This document shows positions 1 to 11,041 of a stretch of 64,000 bases of DNA, piece after piece. Every line of letters starts with the position of its first letter. Positions within the stretch are counted from its first letter, which is position 1. Origin of the DNA: Durusdinium trenchii (Eukaryota > Sar > Dinophyceae > Suessiales > Symbiodiniaceae); NCBI GenBank assembly GCA_963970005.1, contig CAXAMN010005280.1, forward strand, positions 158,008 to 222,007. Reading direction: 5' to 3'. A model generated the notes under the pieces. That model searched no databases and had not been told where the DNA came from. It saw only the letters and a program-made list of their open reading frames with translations. Position numbers and translations under genes: made by a program.

Positions 1-577
1 CAAAGACTTCTTTCAACCCAATGAGCAAACTGCTGGCAAATGCTGGTGTATTGGTGACATGGTGCTGAATATAAATAGAGTATTGACAATCTGCTTGGTG
101 TCCCAGGCCAGGTGGTCATCTGCCAATGACAAATGTAGACAAGCAAATAACACTCTTTCTGAGCCTTGCCCTCCACCAATGTCTGTGAAATCAACATGTA
201 ACTGTGTACAGTGTATGCACCATTGATTAGGCCAATGGAGACTTGTTATCTTCTGGATTCTAGTATCTGTTCCAATCAATCAGCAGCTGGCTGTCTCTGC
301 AAGGAAGAAATATCAAGACACAAACTGGAGATTGAAGAAGACCAGGGCATCACAAGCTTGAAAAACCATCTGAACCATTCTTGCAAAACTTCAATATCAA
401 TTGTACAAACAAAGCATGACACTCATATTCTGTTGAGGAGCATGCACCTTACATGACCACAATGGAACTGTACAGTAATTTAAATGTCCATCAACTTCAA
501 TGGAACATACACTGCCAATGGTGCAACATAGTGCATCTGACCTACTGACTGAGGCAACAGCCTCAAACAATTGTGAA
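1..577. other. No convincing gene
   Basis: Short overlapping open frames occur on both strands, but none has a recognisable motif, coding-like composition or splice context. This is probably 3' flanking sequence of the minus-strand gene that ends at 578. Confidence 0.5.
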
Positions 578-1447
578 TTAGTCCGACAACTTCTTTAATT
601 TTGACTCCACTGTTTCAGGCATGGTCAGGCCCTCATGCAAGTCCAACCAATCCCAGCCCTGTCGGACACACTCCACCGCTGCCCGAGAGTGGCCAATACT
701 TGTCCAACTGATGCTCCGACCATATTGTGCATACTTGCCCTTGTAGGTGAGCTTCCAACGTCCATTCTTCTCGTCCGACCAGGCCCGGACATTTATAGGC
801 AAAAGAGCCTTCATTTTTTCGTCCACACTAGCGTCCAGCTGAGCGTACACCCTTTCAATATTCTTGTCGAAGGCCTTGGTGTTGCCCGTCTGTGACTTGT
901 CCTTTGACTTGCGGGCTTCCACTGCCTTCTTGTCCAACCAGCCCTTGACGTCCTTCGCAGCCCGCTGGTACATTTGTTGCACCTTTGGTCTGAGGGTCCT
1001 GGCAGTGACTGTGGTCCGACGATTGGTCAGCTCTTTCAAAGCTTGGTCCTGCTCTCCATATAGGAGCGTGTCCCTAACAATCATCTCCAGCTCATGGTCA
1101 TCTGCCTCTGGGGTGAGCTTCTCCGTCTCTTGCCTGTGCAAAACCCTTTGAACGACTTCCTCCTCCGTCAAAGATGTGTCCAGGTTAAGCATTCCGACTA
1201 CTGCCAAATGATGGTCCTCATCAGTCCCAGTTGGACTGGCACTGATGGTCCACTTCATCTCCTCACAAACTTTCCGAATAGTTGTCTCCGACAGTCCGGC
1301 AAAGCCCTGCAAGGCCTGAAACTCCAACAGGTTAGTACACTGTGATTTGACCTCCAAGACCACCCCTCTGTTCAAAGAGCAGCCCCGTGTAGTCCGGCCT
1401 TCAGTGAAGTGCCAAAGTGAGCTGCATTTGCTTTTTGCTGAGCACAT
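578..1447 (-). CDS. Hypothetical dinoflagellate protein (289 codons open)
   Basis: The uninterrupted minus frame of 289 codons is hydrophilic and Lys/Glu-rich, with no signal peptide or membrane segment. The centre is helical and charged (about residues 95-200, for example TLRPKVQQMYQRAAKDVKGW). The C-terminal 70 residues are Trp-rich and look like a compact domain (GRWKLTY, SISWTSIGHS, WDWLDLHEG). The C-terminal pattern resembles one I associate with multicopy Symbiodiniaceae hypothetical proteins; that is recollection, not a search. The first Met may be internal, because the start of the frame (residues 1-40) is Cys/Ser-rich and less coding-like, so an upstream exon is possible. It lies 250 bases downstream of, and in the same orientation as, the transposase-like gene at 1697-6184. 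The sense strand carries several GYCGGAC heptamers. Function unknown. Confidence 0.55.
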   Translation of the reverse strand: MCSAKSKCSSLWHFTEGRTTRGCSLNRGVVLEVKSQCTNLLEFQALQGFAGLSETTIRKVCEEMKWTISASPTGTDEDHHLAVVGMLNLDTSLTEEEVVQRVLHRQETEKLTPEADDHELEMIVRDTLLYGEQDQALKELTNRRTTVTARTLRPKVQQMYQRAAKDVKGWLDKKAVEARKSKDKSQTGNTKAFDKNIERVYAQLDASVDEKMKALLPINVRAWSDEKNGRWKLTYKGKYAQYGRSISWTSIGHSRAAVECVRQGWDWLDLHEGLTMPETVESKLKKLSD

Positions 1448-1696
1448 GCTGTTGCTGATTCACATGGTAGAAAGTCAGACTGACTGACAGTCAAACACAA
1501 TCAATTCAATTGCGTTAACATATTATGTGAACATGATGATGCCTAGTGAGGTGTGCTTTCATCGGAAAATTAAATGACTCTGTCAATGGAAGTTGACAGG
1601 GATCTACCCAATCATGAAGAATACTGTACTCACAATCACGACAACCATAAGCACAAATTGAGCTCAAATCACAAGCACTTGTCATCAATTCTTTAT

Positions 1697-4600
1697 TCAA
1701 AACGCATGCATAGAGTCATAGACCGAGAAACGTGCTGGAGAGACAGCATTCAACTCCACTGTTGTGACTTCGGCGTTGAAGATGTGCACCCAGCACAAGG
1801 AGGATTCCTGGTCCAACTCCAGAATGTCCGGCACTCCTGGACTGGAGACAAAATGCCCTGGCCAGCACAATGCTCCCCTCCTGTATGACTTGATGACCAG
1901 CACAGGTTGCCCATGAAGAAGCACAGCATGTCCCTCTGGCAGCAATGCTGCGTGCCATCCAGTCTCCAATCTGCCCCAGTCCCATTTGTGGCTCACAACT
2001 CGGGACACCAGGCTGAAGTCCGACAAAACCTCTTGTTCTGTCTGATGGTTGTGGGATGGCCAGGTCCGACTTTTTGTCACACCCTCCAGAAGTTTGTCCT
2101 CACGCTTTTCCTTGTCCGACTGTTGCCCTCCTCTTACTTTTGGCCGGCAGAAAAGATTCTCTTTCTTCCACTCATTGGGGACATGGTAGAGACCCTCTGG
2201 GTGTACTTCTGCCCTGCTGTATGAGCCCAGTAGTTTCTTTGAGGTCAACCCAAACCAGCCTGCCATCCTGCCCAACTCCTTGGAATTGCTGTTCCGCTGC
2301 TCAGCCTCTCGCTGAATTTTGTTGCCATCCTCAATAAGTTTAGAATTCAAAAGCCCGGACCAAATGCACTTCAACTCCTTTGCCAAAATGTCCGGCACAG
2401 CCCGGAAATTGGAGCCTGACAAGGTCTTCAGAATGTATTGCATGATGGGTCCAGTGCTGCAGTGCCCTTCAATCAAGGTTTTGGCCAAGAGTGTGCCAGA
2501 CTTTTTGGTGATCTGCACTGTGTCCCACATAGCCTGAAAGAAGGACAGGCTACGTGTCTTACACTCATTGTCCTCATGCACAAGTCCAGCAGTTGCTCCA
2601 AATCCATTGGTGTAGAACAGCTGTGAACCTGCCCGATGGCGCAAAATTTGCTTAAGCAGGCTGTACATCTGTCCAGCCAAAGAATCCTGCCAGGCAATCT
2701 CTGCCTCCACTGGAGGAGTCTGGCCAACATACATGTTGAAACCAATCCTTTGCAGTGCAGCCAAGTTTTGCAAACGAAGCACATGGTCCCTGGCTGTGTC
2801 CATCCATGACCAATGGGCCCATTGGGAGTAAAACTGTAATGTCATGTCCGGCGAACGAAGGTCCTTCAACATTTTTGAGCACCGCAAGGCTTCCGGCTGA
2901 AGAACATTAAAAATCAGCCGAGCCATGTTCTTGTTGTCCGACGAGCAGATGAACCGAGTCATCCTATGCAAAGTATTGGCATTTCCCCGACCTGCGTTCT
3001 GCATGTCCTTCTTGGCATCACCTGTAGCTTTGCCCTTGCTTGTCCCAGGTTTGTCCGACCTTGTTGCAGCGGTTGCGCAAGGATGGTCCGGTGCCCAAAG
3101 GTCCGACGGCTTAGTCGACCAGCCCGACGAGATGCAAACAGCACATAGGAGGAATGCCAGCGCTGACCACTCAGTGTCCAACTCAGAGTGGGAAATGGAC
3201 AATGAATTGAACCGGCTCTTGCTCGCCTTTGTGCCCTTTGTCCGGACGCAGTCCTTGTCCGGCAATGACTTCAAAAATTCTTGGCGCTCTGCCTCAGTGT
3301 TGTCCGTCAATGGGCGTCCAGCATCCTCCAAAATTGAAGGGAAGAACTCCAGGAGGAGTGGGTCCGATGGCGACATATTCCCGGCCAATATATCTGCTGT
3401 CTCCTTGATCTTGCTCGACCATGCTGCCTTCTGCCAAGGTCCATAACGTATATTGTACAAAGATATGCACCACAATGAGAACTTCATCATTCCAGCAGCT
3501 GAGAGTGCCAACTGCACATCATTATGGCTACGATGTGCTGGGTCCATGACATGCTCCAACCAAAGGCCATGCTGGTATTTCAGGTATGACACTGCGGCCA
3601 GCTGTGTGGCCTCCTGGTCTGTGCAAAGTATGAGCATCGGCGGTCTTGTCCCATCTTGTTTGTCCAAAGTATGAGATGGTCCAGGTGGAAAAGCAAAGTC
3701 TCCAAAGGACCAGCCAATTCCTGACAAAGCATTTCGCATGTCCTGCATCCAACTCAGGGTGGCCAAGCGTTCAGGTTCTTGATAGCCCTTCCGCGCTTTG
3801 GTTTTGTCGCCAGGACGTCCAAAGAAGTCCTGCATCCTCTTGCCCCACATGTCCAACCACTGCTCTTCTGTCAGCTTGGTGCTCTTCTCCACCTGGACAA
3901 TTTTGAGATATTCACATTTCCTCTCAACAATTGGGCTGGCTCTAGATTTGGATTCCAATTCTTGTGGTGTATTCCAATGAAAGGAAACTAGCAGCATCAA
4001 CAAGTGCTCACATACAGCAAAGTGTTCATTGCCAAAGAGCGGCACAATAACCGGGGAACGGCATGGAATGAATCACCACAGAGCGGCACAATGACCGGGG
4101 AAGGGCATGGAAGGAGTCAGAAAACGAGGGCAAAAGTTACGAACTTTTGCCCTTGTCCAAAAGTGCCAAGTTAACCGGGGAAGGCGAAGGAGGCAGGAAT
4201 GTGAGAGCCAACCGGGGAAGGACATGGAATCCAGTCCGAACTTGGGAGTCTCGAAAGATTGCGCGAGTGTTCCGTGATTTTTGCCAGGGGAGAACTGGGC
4301 AACAGCATGGAATGAGGGAACCGGGGAACGGCATGGAGAATGACCGGGGAAGGGGAAGGACACCTCTTAACCGGGGAAGGGCATGGAGGTCCGACACGCC
4401 CAAATCGGTGGGAAAACGGGCGCAAATGTTGCACTGAAAAGAACCTGACCAAAGCGGGATGGCCAGCTGAAAATGGCAACTAAATGTTAAATACATTATA
4501 TTTATGTCCAGAACCCATGAGACATGACATAACTTCAGGCTGACACAAAGCACCCAAAGCTGTGTCACTGTCACTTGGTAGCTTGGACTTGAAGTGTGTG

Positions 4601-6184
4601 AAACAGTCCATGATTGATATAAACAAAGAATTGAATGTCATGTCACTCCAACTTCATGGCCTGCTGTGGGCAAATGAATGAAATCTGCTTCTCCGGCGCA
4701 TAAGCTATGACATTCAACCAATCGTCCGCCCCAACATGCACAGCATCAGCAACCACTGACAAAATTGATATGTCCTTGAACTCCTTCTTTCCAGTCAGCA
4801 GGTAAGAGTAGCGCTCAGCAACCTGATAGCGCACCCCACTTTGTCCAGCTGCTTTTTTGCACTTCTTGGAAGCTTCTCCATCTGTTGGGTCCGACATCTG
4901 TGCAAACTGCCTTTGTCCTTGTGTGGCAGAAGTGATCTTACTACCACTAGAAGTGGCTTGTTGCACCATGGCTTCCTTGAAGCCATGAGAAGACCGACGA
5001 TATCCTCGCTGGGTCCTGCTCAATGATATCAATCAATACAATCAAGGACACTGCAAAATTGGCAGTGGATACTAGCTTTACATGACAACTTGACATCAGC
5101 CTACAAGCACAATTGGTGGAGATCAAAAAATAATTGAGCACAACAATAACAAAAACACAGCAATGTCACTACACCATCATGCAATGATAACAACACCAAA
5201 AGTTGACTCAGTCCTCAGCTGGTCTACTTGCTTGATTGTGATAGATGTCCATACTGGATGGCCTGACCGACTTCCACAGTCTATTACTGCTGCCAAATGC
5301 TCATAGCATCGAGCAATGCATAAGGAAGACATGGTCCGGCGAGACTTTGCAAAATTCCCATTGACCTCGTCCTTTGCCAATGAATGAATGGCGTCCATCA
5401 CAGTAGCCCATTGGTCCAGTCCTGAAAATGATCTGCTCAAATTCATGTGAGACTTTGATAGCCTGTGGATGTCCACAAGTCCAGCCCTGAAATGAAATTC
5501 GATCCCCTCTGGAGTAGTGAGCACTCTGTCGCCCTGCAAGAATTGGTCCATCATAGCATTCAATAGTGTGAAACACCTGTCCTTCACATTGTCATGCCCC
5601 AGGTTCCACTTCTGGGTTTGCTTCGGCCCACGGAAGGCCCAGTGTCCAACAATTACCAAAAAGGCAAAAGTGCTAGCAGCAAATTCCTGGCACATAAGGC
5701 CATCTGTCCCCATTGAAGTGTCTGGCCCTGGGTCCACATTTGAATCTGGTCCATCAGAATCATTCAACTTCCTCTTCTTTTTTGACATCGTGCTCTTCTG
5801 TTTTGCCCATGAGCTGTAAAGGATATGCTTTGCAGCTTCTTGTTCGATCTCCTTTGCTTCGCAGTCCGACATCAACCACTGTACCTTGTCCACAACACGG
5901 TTAGTCCAAGCATCGACTGCCTGTCCAAGGAAGTTTGTGGTGCTTGTCCCACCCAGGAAGTCCACAAGCCAGCGTAAATGCCAGAACCTGTGGCCTCCAG
6001 CAAAGTCCGTCTTGGTTTGTTCAAAGTCATAGAGCTCACAGCGGAAACGCCCATGCTTCCCACACAGAATCTCCCCTGCGAAAGTAGTCCGACCAGAAAT
6101 GTCCGACGTAGCTGCATCAGGAGATTGCGACGCAGCTTTCGATGACGCTGCCATGACTTGGGGGCTGTCTCCGACAAAGTCCAA
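1697..6184 (-). CDS. Transposase-like dinoflagellate multigene-family protein, at least 3 exons
   Basis: Three open minus blocks read as one gene. Block 1 (6184 to about 5200) is an N-terminal region with GKHGRFRCELYDFEQ and a basic KKKRKLNDSD stretch. Block 2 (about 5025-4660) has YQVAERYSYLLTGKKEFKD and SVVADAVHVGADDWL. Block 3 (about 4010-1697) has LILCTDQEATQLAAVSYL, MDPAHRSHNDVQLAL and NIRYGPWQKAAW. Spaced acidic residues followed by an H-R-x-H-N-D box suggest an RNase-H-like fold of the DDE transposase kind. The same order of segments recurs in a high-copy Symbiodiniaceae family as I remember it. Whether the catalytic triad is intact cannot be judged. Junctions are approximate: the end of block 2 offers a GC donor (CAG|GCCATG). 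The intron between blocks 2 and 3 holds the repeat array at 4049-4390. Block 3 is a single 782-codon open frame from 4045, so this copy is not obviously decayed. It could instead be a domesticated host gene. Confidence 0.6.
4049..4390. repeat. Irregular array of a 19-bp CCGGGGAA...CATGGA motif in an intron
   Basis: At least seven copies of a motif close to RACCGGGGAASGGCATGGA begin near 4049, 4094, 4172, 4210, 4319, 4342 and 4370. Spacing varies from about 20 to 110 bases. The first two copies sit in a 45-bp tandem unit that also repeats AGAGCGGCACAAT. The array lies in the presumed intron between the second and third coding blocks of the transposase-like gene. The spacers are unlike one another in length and sequence. 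Confidence 0.85.
4127..4153. repeat. Perfect 12-bp inverted repeat, 3-base loop
   Basis: Arms at 4127-4138 (AGGGCAAAAGTT) and 4142-4153 (AACTTTTGCCCT) are exact reverse complements around the loop ACG. It sits inside the CCGGGGAA array, so in either transcript strand it would form a stable hairpin within the intron. Confidence 0.9.
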
Positions 6185-6813
6185 TGTGACCTGTTCAACC
6201 TACCTAGCCCAAATGTAGTGCAACAAATTGCACAAACCAATGATCACATGACTTGCTAGCAGCGATGATTATTTATAAACTGTTTGATATTGACCATGTA
6301 CTGAGTTGACATCCACAAGTCTGGACAAGGTGGACACAAGTGAAGCTGTTCATTCTAACTTGAGCTGGAATTCTGCAAAAAACATGAGTCATTCATAAAT
6401 GGATTGCACAATGGACCTGAAGGCATTCAAAGTTCACACAACTCAGCTGTGCAGGGGCTACCCAACATCAGTATTGTTCCCTGACTGAACACAGAAGTCA
6501 ATGGCTGCAATCTCCAAGAATGACCAGTGATGAAAGCAGCTCTTTTTTTGCCTTGAAGCGATTGAATGGAGTCGGAAGGCAGCTAGGCTAGCAACACATA
6601 GATTACATTACAAAATTCACTTCAAGTTGAAGTTGGGTCTGTCACAACATGGTCAATCATTGTCATGTCCGCAACGAAACCCTCTGAAAATGAAGTCCGG
6701 CACAAGCTGAAGTCCAAAGCCATTGAACACAATGCAGTCTCCTGAGTTTGGACTTGAGGTTAGAGAAAATCACTGCGCAAACAAAAAACAATTAGTGGTG
6801 CACATACAAAACT
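6185..6813. other. Intergenic, no gene seen
   Basis: AT-rich sequence without a supported open frame. It contains one GTCCGGC word near 6700, showing that the heptamer also occurs outside exons. Confidence 0.5.
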
Positions 6814-7855
6814 TTAATTGTACCAAACATATTTTACTGCAAGATCTGCAAGACTGTCATCAAAGAGGCGGTAGTCCACCGCAAATGTGGAATTCAATGT
6901 GAAGTGCGCAACAAAGGACTGGCCCTTATAGAAGACTCCGACTGTGTCCAAGTAGTCCGACTCATGAATCTTCTGAACAAGATCCAGAACCATGGAAGCA
7001 GGCACTGGGTCCATTGGAGTGGTCCAGGGGTCGAAAGCCTGTCCTGCTTCAATTTCAGCAGCCTGCCTCAGGATTGTCCGGCAATTCACTTCTGCATCAA
7101 AAATTTGCTTCTCAACCCTGAGCTTCAAAATCTCCCAGGCAGTCCTGAGTAGATGGCATGCTTTGGGTAAACTGTTCTGTATCATATTCACTAGTTTCAC
7201 CAAAACCAAACGAAATACATGCTGCAAACCCACATGGTACAATGGTCAAACAACTATGGAAGTACTTTCAGCTGGATGACACACATGATCCATGATTCAA
7301 ATATCAAGCGCAGCCAGCACATTGTAAGTCCAAGGAACTTCAGAAAGGGGTGGTCCTGGCAATGGTCCTTCTCCACAACAAAGCTGCCCTTCCCAAAGTA
7401 CCTCGAACCATTTATACAAAGATGGCTGCTGCTGCAAAACATGCAATCAATTGTAATATTAAACAGTGAAGAATCTGATCATCTACAACAGGTCAGGGTG
7501 CAATCTGTGGAGTTCCGGAACAGGTACCATATTGTCCGACAAGAGTGCCAAATAGCGAAGACCCCTGGGTTGCACAAGACCAAAATGAGTGAGCATAGCT
7601 AGACAAAAACCTTTGTGTCTTTGTAAAAGCAGGCTCAAATTCAACAAAGCTTGTCTCCAAGTAGGAAAACAATGCTAGTGCAATCTAAATACTCAGATTT
7701 CTACGAAACTACTTGTTCAATTTCTTCAGGGGACCAAGGGCCAAATCCAGAAGCCTCCAGGTACTTCTGTATGTCCAACGGGGAGAGCTCAAAGACTGTT
7801 GGTGAAGCTTCCATGAGCTCACTAGTGCCCGACAATGAACTCCGACTGAAATAGG
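6814..7855 (-). CDS. Hypothetical protein, at least 4 exons
   Basis: Four coding-like minus segments lie in order. About 7855-7705 reads SSLSGTSELMEASPTVFEL then LSPLDIQKYLEASGFGPW, ending near CAA|GTAGTTTC. About 7541-7490 begins after AACCCAG and contains RYLALLSDNMVPVPELHRLH. About 7440-7330 is an exon of uncertain frame following TTTTGCAGCAG. The last, about 7200-6814, reads CHLLRTAWEILKLRVEKQIF and ends with its stop at 6814. The last exon is amphipathic, with no membrane segment. I do not recognise the family, and intron phases between the second and third segments are unresolved. The gene is co-oriented with its neighbours. Exons contain GYCGGAC words. Confidence 0.45.
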
Positions 7856-8537
7856 ATCACATCAATACTAGGTTAACAAATCTTGCTTGGATGGTTCTTC
7901 GCACGTTAGATTTGTCTGGGATATGTGTTAGTGTTGTTGTTATCTAATGGACAGTTGCAATTTAGATGTCTTGACATATTTAGATGTCTTGACATAATAT
8001 TGTCTCGTGACTCTTGAGCCCAAAAGATACCCAAATGTTTGAGGATTAAATCACTGGTTGAATTCGTGGATCAAATTGGCTGTACATCAGTGCGCCTGTT
8101 CAAATCATGCAGCCAGAAAGGTCTCCAGCAGTATGTCAAAGGATGTGTTGCAATTCTTCAGTTTGCAATGTCTGGACAACCCTACAAACGATGGAATTGA
8201 ACGCTGAAATCAAGCACTGGCACATTGCACATAGTTTTCATGGACTTGCTTCAGTGATGAAGTCTCCACATAATTAGTGGAGCCATCCCCATTTCCAGCC
8301 AACCCACATCCGCAAACATGTGATTAAATTGAACAGTGAAAACATGTTGTTTCATTGCTAACATTGAAAATAGAAGTCCGACTATGGCTGGGAATGTCCT
8401 GGGCTATTAAATTTAATAGACCCTCTGAAACAGCTCAGACTTCGGTCTGAGGACCCCCTAGTTCAGTCTAGACTCAGTCCGTCCAAGTCTGCTGCATGTC
8501 TGCAGGACCCCACTCCAAATTGCTCCTGCAACGTCCT
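7856..8537. other. Intergenic, no gene seen
   Basis: No supported frame. The minus strand near 8013-8026 reads CTTTTGGGCTCAAG, close to the 3' part of the dinoflagellate spliced leader (TTTTGGCTCAAG) with one extra G. This may be coincidence; see findings. Confidence 0.4.
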
Positions 8538-9539
8538 TCATTCAGTCTTCTTTTCACCCTCTTGCTTCGTCTTATTTTTGCTGGTGTGCTCCAGCGTCTC
8601 AAACTTAGGCCTTTTTGCTGGCGTTTCCATCTCTGATGGGGCTCCTGTAGCTGTCAGAAGGGAATATTCTGACCTGGTCTCGTCAAAATGCTCTGCTTCC
8701 AGTCCATCCTCGGCCCACTTTCTATTGGGGTCCAATATGTACTCGTCCTGGTCTTGGTCCTCGTTCAGTAAGTCCAGCGCAAGGAAGTCCCACATGCTTG
8801 ACTTCTTGTCCGTTGTCAAATGACAGTCAGGCGAAAATGGGTCCGACAAATGCCATGATTGTCCCTTAGGAGCAGCTGCTAGTTCATGCTCCTTGTAATC
8901 CTCCGGATTTTGTGCTAGTCCACGTAGGACCAGCTTATTGCCCTCCAGTTCCCACACTGCCATCTCATTTGGGTCCTTCAGTAGGTTGTCCATTCCATCC
9001 TTGAACTTGTCCAGGTAGTTCAAATTGAGCTCTTTGACCCGTGCCCTGGCCAGCTTCTCCAAGGTGGAGACCAACCGGATGTCCGACCTTTGTGGAATAG
9101 GGGCTTTTTGTCCAACCCAAAACTGACTCACGAAGCACTGTGTAACAAATTCCGGGTGATCGGAAGACTTGTCCGGCAGCCTGATTCCTGTGGCTTGGAT
9201 CATGGTGAGCTGCATGTCCACGGGGATGTCCAGCCATTTGCGCGCACGGCCTTTCCATCGAGGTCCGACCAATTCTGGGCCTTCAAAGGTGTGCTCCTTC
9301 AGAATCCCATTGAGGCACCCTGATCTGATCAGTCCAGCTAATGGTTGTATCCATTTCGGATTGTCCTCCAAAGTGCTCAGCACAAATTGATGGTCCGACT
9401 CAACGAGTGAGGCCTTGCTACTCTGAATGGCAGAGGCGAACTTCTGCTCATTCTTGATCGACCTCTTCTCAGCCTTTTTTGCCCGACGTTCTAATGCCTT
9501 CCTACATGGTGCCCGAATTCCCCCAGACTTTCGCGGCAT
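8538..9539 (-). CDS. Hypothetical protein, basic N-terminus and acidic C-terminus
   Basis: I chose the Met at 9539 over the upstream Met at 9668 because coding character begins there (MPRKSGGIRAPCRKALERRA) and the upstream residues look like translated leader. The protein is about 333 residues. A Lys/Arg-rich N-terminus (residues 1-35) is followed by a helical central region containing DNPKWIQPLAGLIRSG, a Trp-containing segment (RWKGRARKWLDIPVDMQLTM) and an Asp/Glu-rich C-terminal third ending in a KTKQEGEKKTE basic tail. No signal peptide or transmembrane helix is visible. The charge layout would suit a nuclear or nucleic-acid-associated protein, but that is inference. Sense-strand GYCGGAC words are frequent. 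It appears single-exon, or its introns fall outside this span. Confidence 0.6.
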   Translation of the reverse strand: MPRKSGGIRAPCRKALERRAKKAEKRSIKNEQKFASAIQSSKASLVESDHQFVLSTLEDNPKWIQPLAGLIRSGCLNGILKEHTFEGPELVGPRWKGRARKWLDIPVDMQLTMIQATGIRLPDKSSDHPEFVTQCFVSQFWVGQKAPIPQRSDIRLVSTLEKLARARVKELNLNYLDKFKDGMDNLLKDPNEMAVWELEGNKLVLRGLAQNPEDYKEHELAAAPKGQSWHLSDPFSPDCHLTTDKKSSMWDFLALDLLNEDQDQDEYILDPNRKWAEDGLEAEHFDETRSEYSLLTATGAPSEMETPAKRPKFETLEHTSKNKTKQEGEKKTE

Positions 9540-11041
9540 TGAACAATTTTGATGAATTAACCAAGAATGATGTTCTGATTTAAGCTGATGAGTTGAGCAC
9601 AAGCTGCAGCAAATGCAAGCAGGATCAACTAACACTGTGCCATAAAAGCCAAGCAATGAGGTAGTCACTGCAATGGGGAAGATTAATGCTTACTGCCTGG
9701 ACACTTCAGAAATGAAATATTAAATTGAATATATCCTCTGTTGAGTGTCCGACTCAAACCAAGCAGTGCTGGGACACATAGTTCTTGTTCCCACTCCTGC
9801 TGCGCTGCGCAATTGAACTGGATCTGGGCAATTAGGCAAGGGGCATTGGTTAGCCAATTGCTACAGATTTAAACTTAATCTATTATGCATTACATACTTG
9901 ACATTGAGCTGTGACTCAGTAACAGCAACAGAATGAAAAGCACACAGTGGTACTTGATGAGCACAACTACACAGGTGTCACAGAGTTGTTAGCCACACAA
10001 TAGGGCCACACAAAAACAAAGTGATTCCCCCTCCATCCGACAGACTTCGGAATAGCAGCAACACGCCGACCAGCTTCTTGAGGTAAGGAAGTGGTGCTTT
10101 AGAACTCTATGTTCTGTATTGTTGCCATGTAGTAAATGAGTGTTTTCTGTGAGCACAAAGAAACAACAATTTATTGCGGCTGATCAATGTTCTCCACCCA
10201 AGGTTTGGTGGAGAATATATGTGTGTAAGTTATACAGTATCGAGTTTGTCCGGCCAGAAATGCAAACTAGTTGATATTCCAATTTGCACTCAGTTGGGAT
10301 GCACATGCTGGTTTCATGGTTCCTAATTCCAAAAGACCATGCCAGGCTGGAACCATAGGGATGTAGATGCTCAATCCAATCCTCAGCCAATTGGTCAATT
10401 GATTGTAATTCACTGTGTCAGTGTCCAGCATGCCATTGTTTCCGAAAACATTTTAGGCAACCAGTATACAGAAACATTAGTCCTTCATTGCAATTGATGG
10501 ACAAAAGGCTATTGCAAACAGTGAGGTAACGAGGTAATGCGAAAGTCACATTGTATACAAATTGGTTTCTCTGTCAGAAGGTGACAAAAGCCTGGCAGGA
10601 CTCAACAAAGCAAGTCTCCTCACATCTCAACAATGGGTCATGATATGGCCATTTGGCAAATGTCTATCTCTTGTATTGCTTGATCTCCCTTCCAGTACTT
10701 CAAGGCCAGCGCAAATCCATCCATTGCACCCTTGTCCAGCCAAAGTGCACCTGGCATCCACTCTGCACACACAAAACTATTCCAATGGTAGTTCACTTGT
10801 GCATTTCCCAAAACTCAAGAGGTCAATCAACAAAACAACATGCTGCACTGAGGTGCAAATGGCACATCATGACTTGCACACTGAATTAGACCATGACAGG
10901 GAACATGCAAGTTTGACTACAATGAGAGAGTATTGGGATACATTAAATTGTTAAATCAGCCAGACTGTGAAAATATAACAGAGTCTGAAGCAATTGGGAA
11001 TCCTTTAATTTATCACTTGTCTGTCTCCGCTGCACTTTTTA
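9540..11041. other. Mostly non-coding; one possible minus exon at 10390-10184
   Basis: The only coding-like piece is a 68-codon minus frame at 10390-10184 (HLHPYGSSLAWSFGIRN, then Cys/Leu-rich), which could be an isolated exon of a gene I cannot otherwise trace. The plus-strand frames around 10562-10954 lack coding character. The rest is AT-rich. Confidence 0.3.

Noticed and set aside
4049..4390. CRISPR-like array
   Set aside because: Repeats are short, imperfect and irregularly spaced, with no cas genes; the window is eukaryotic.
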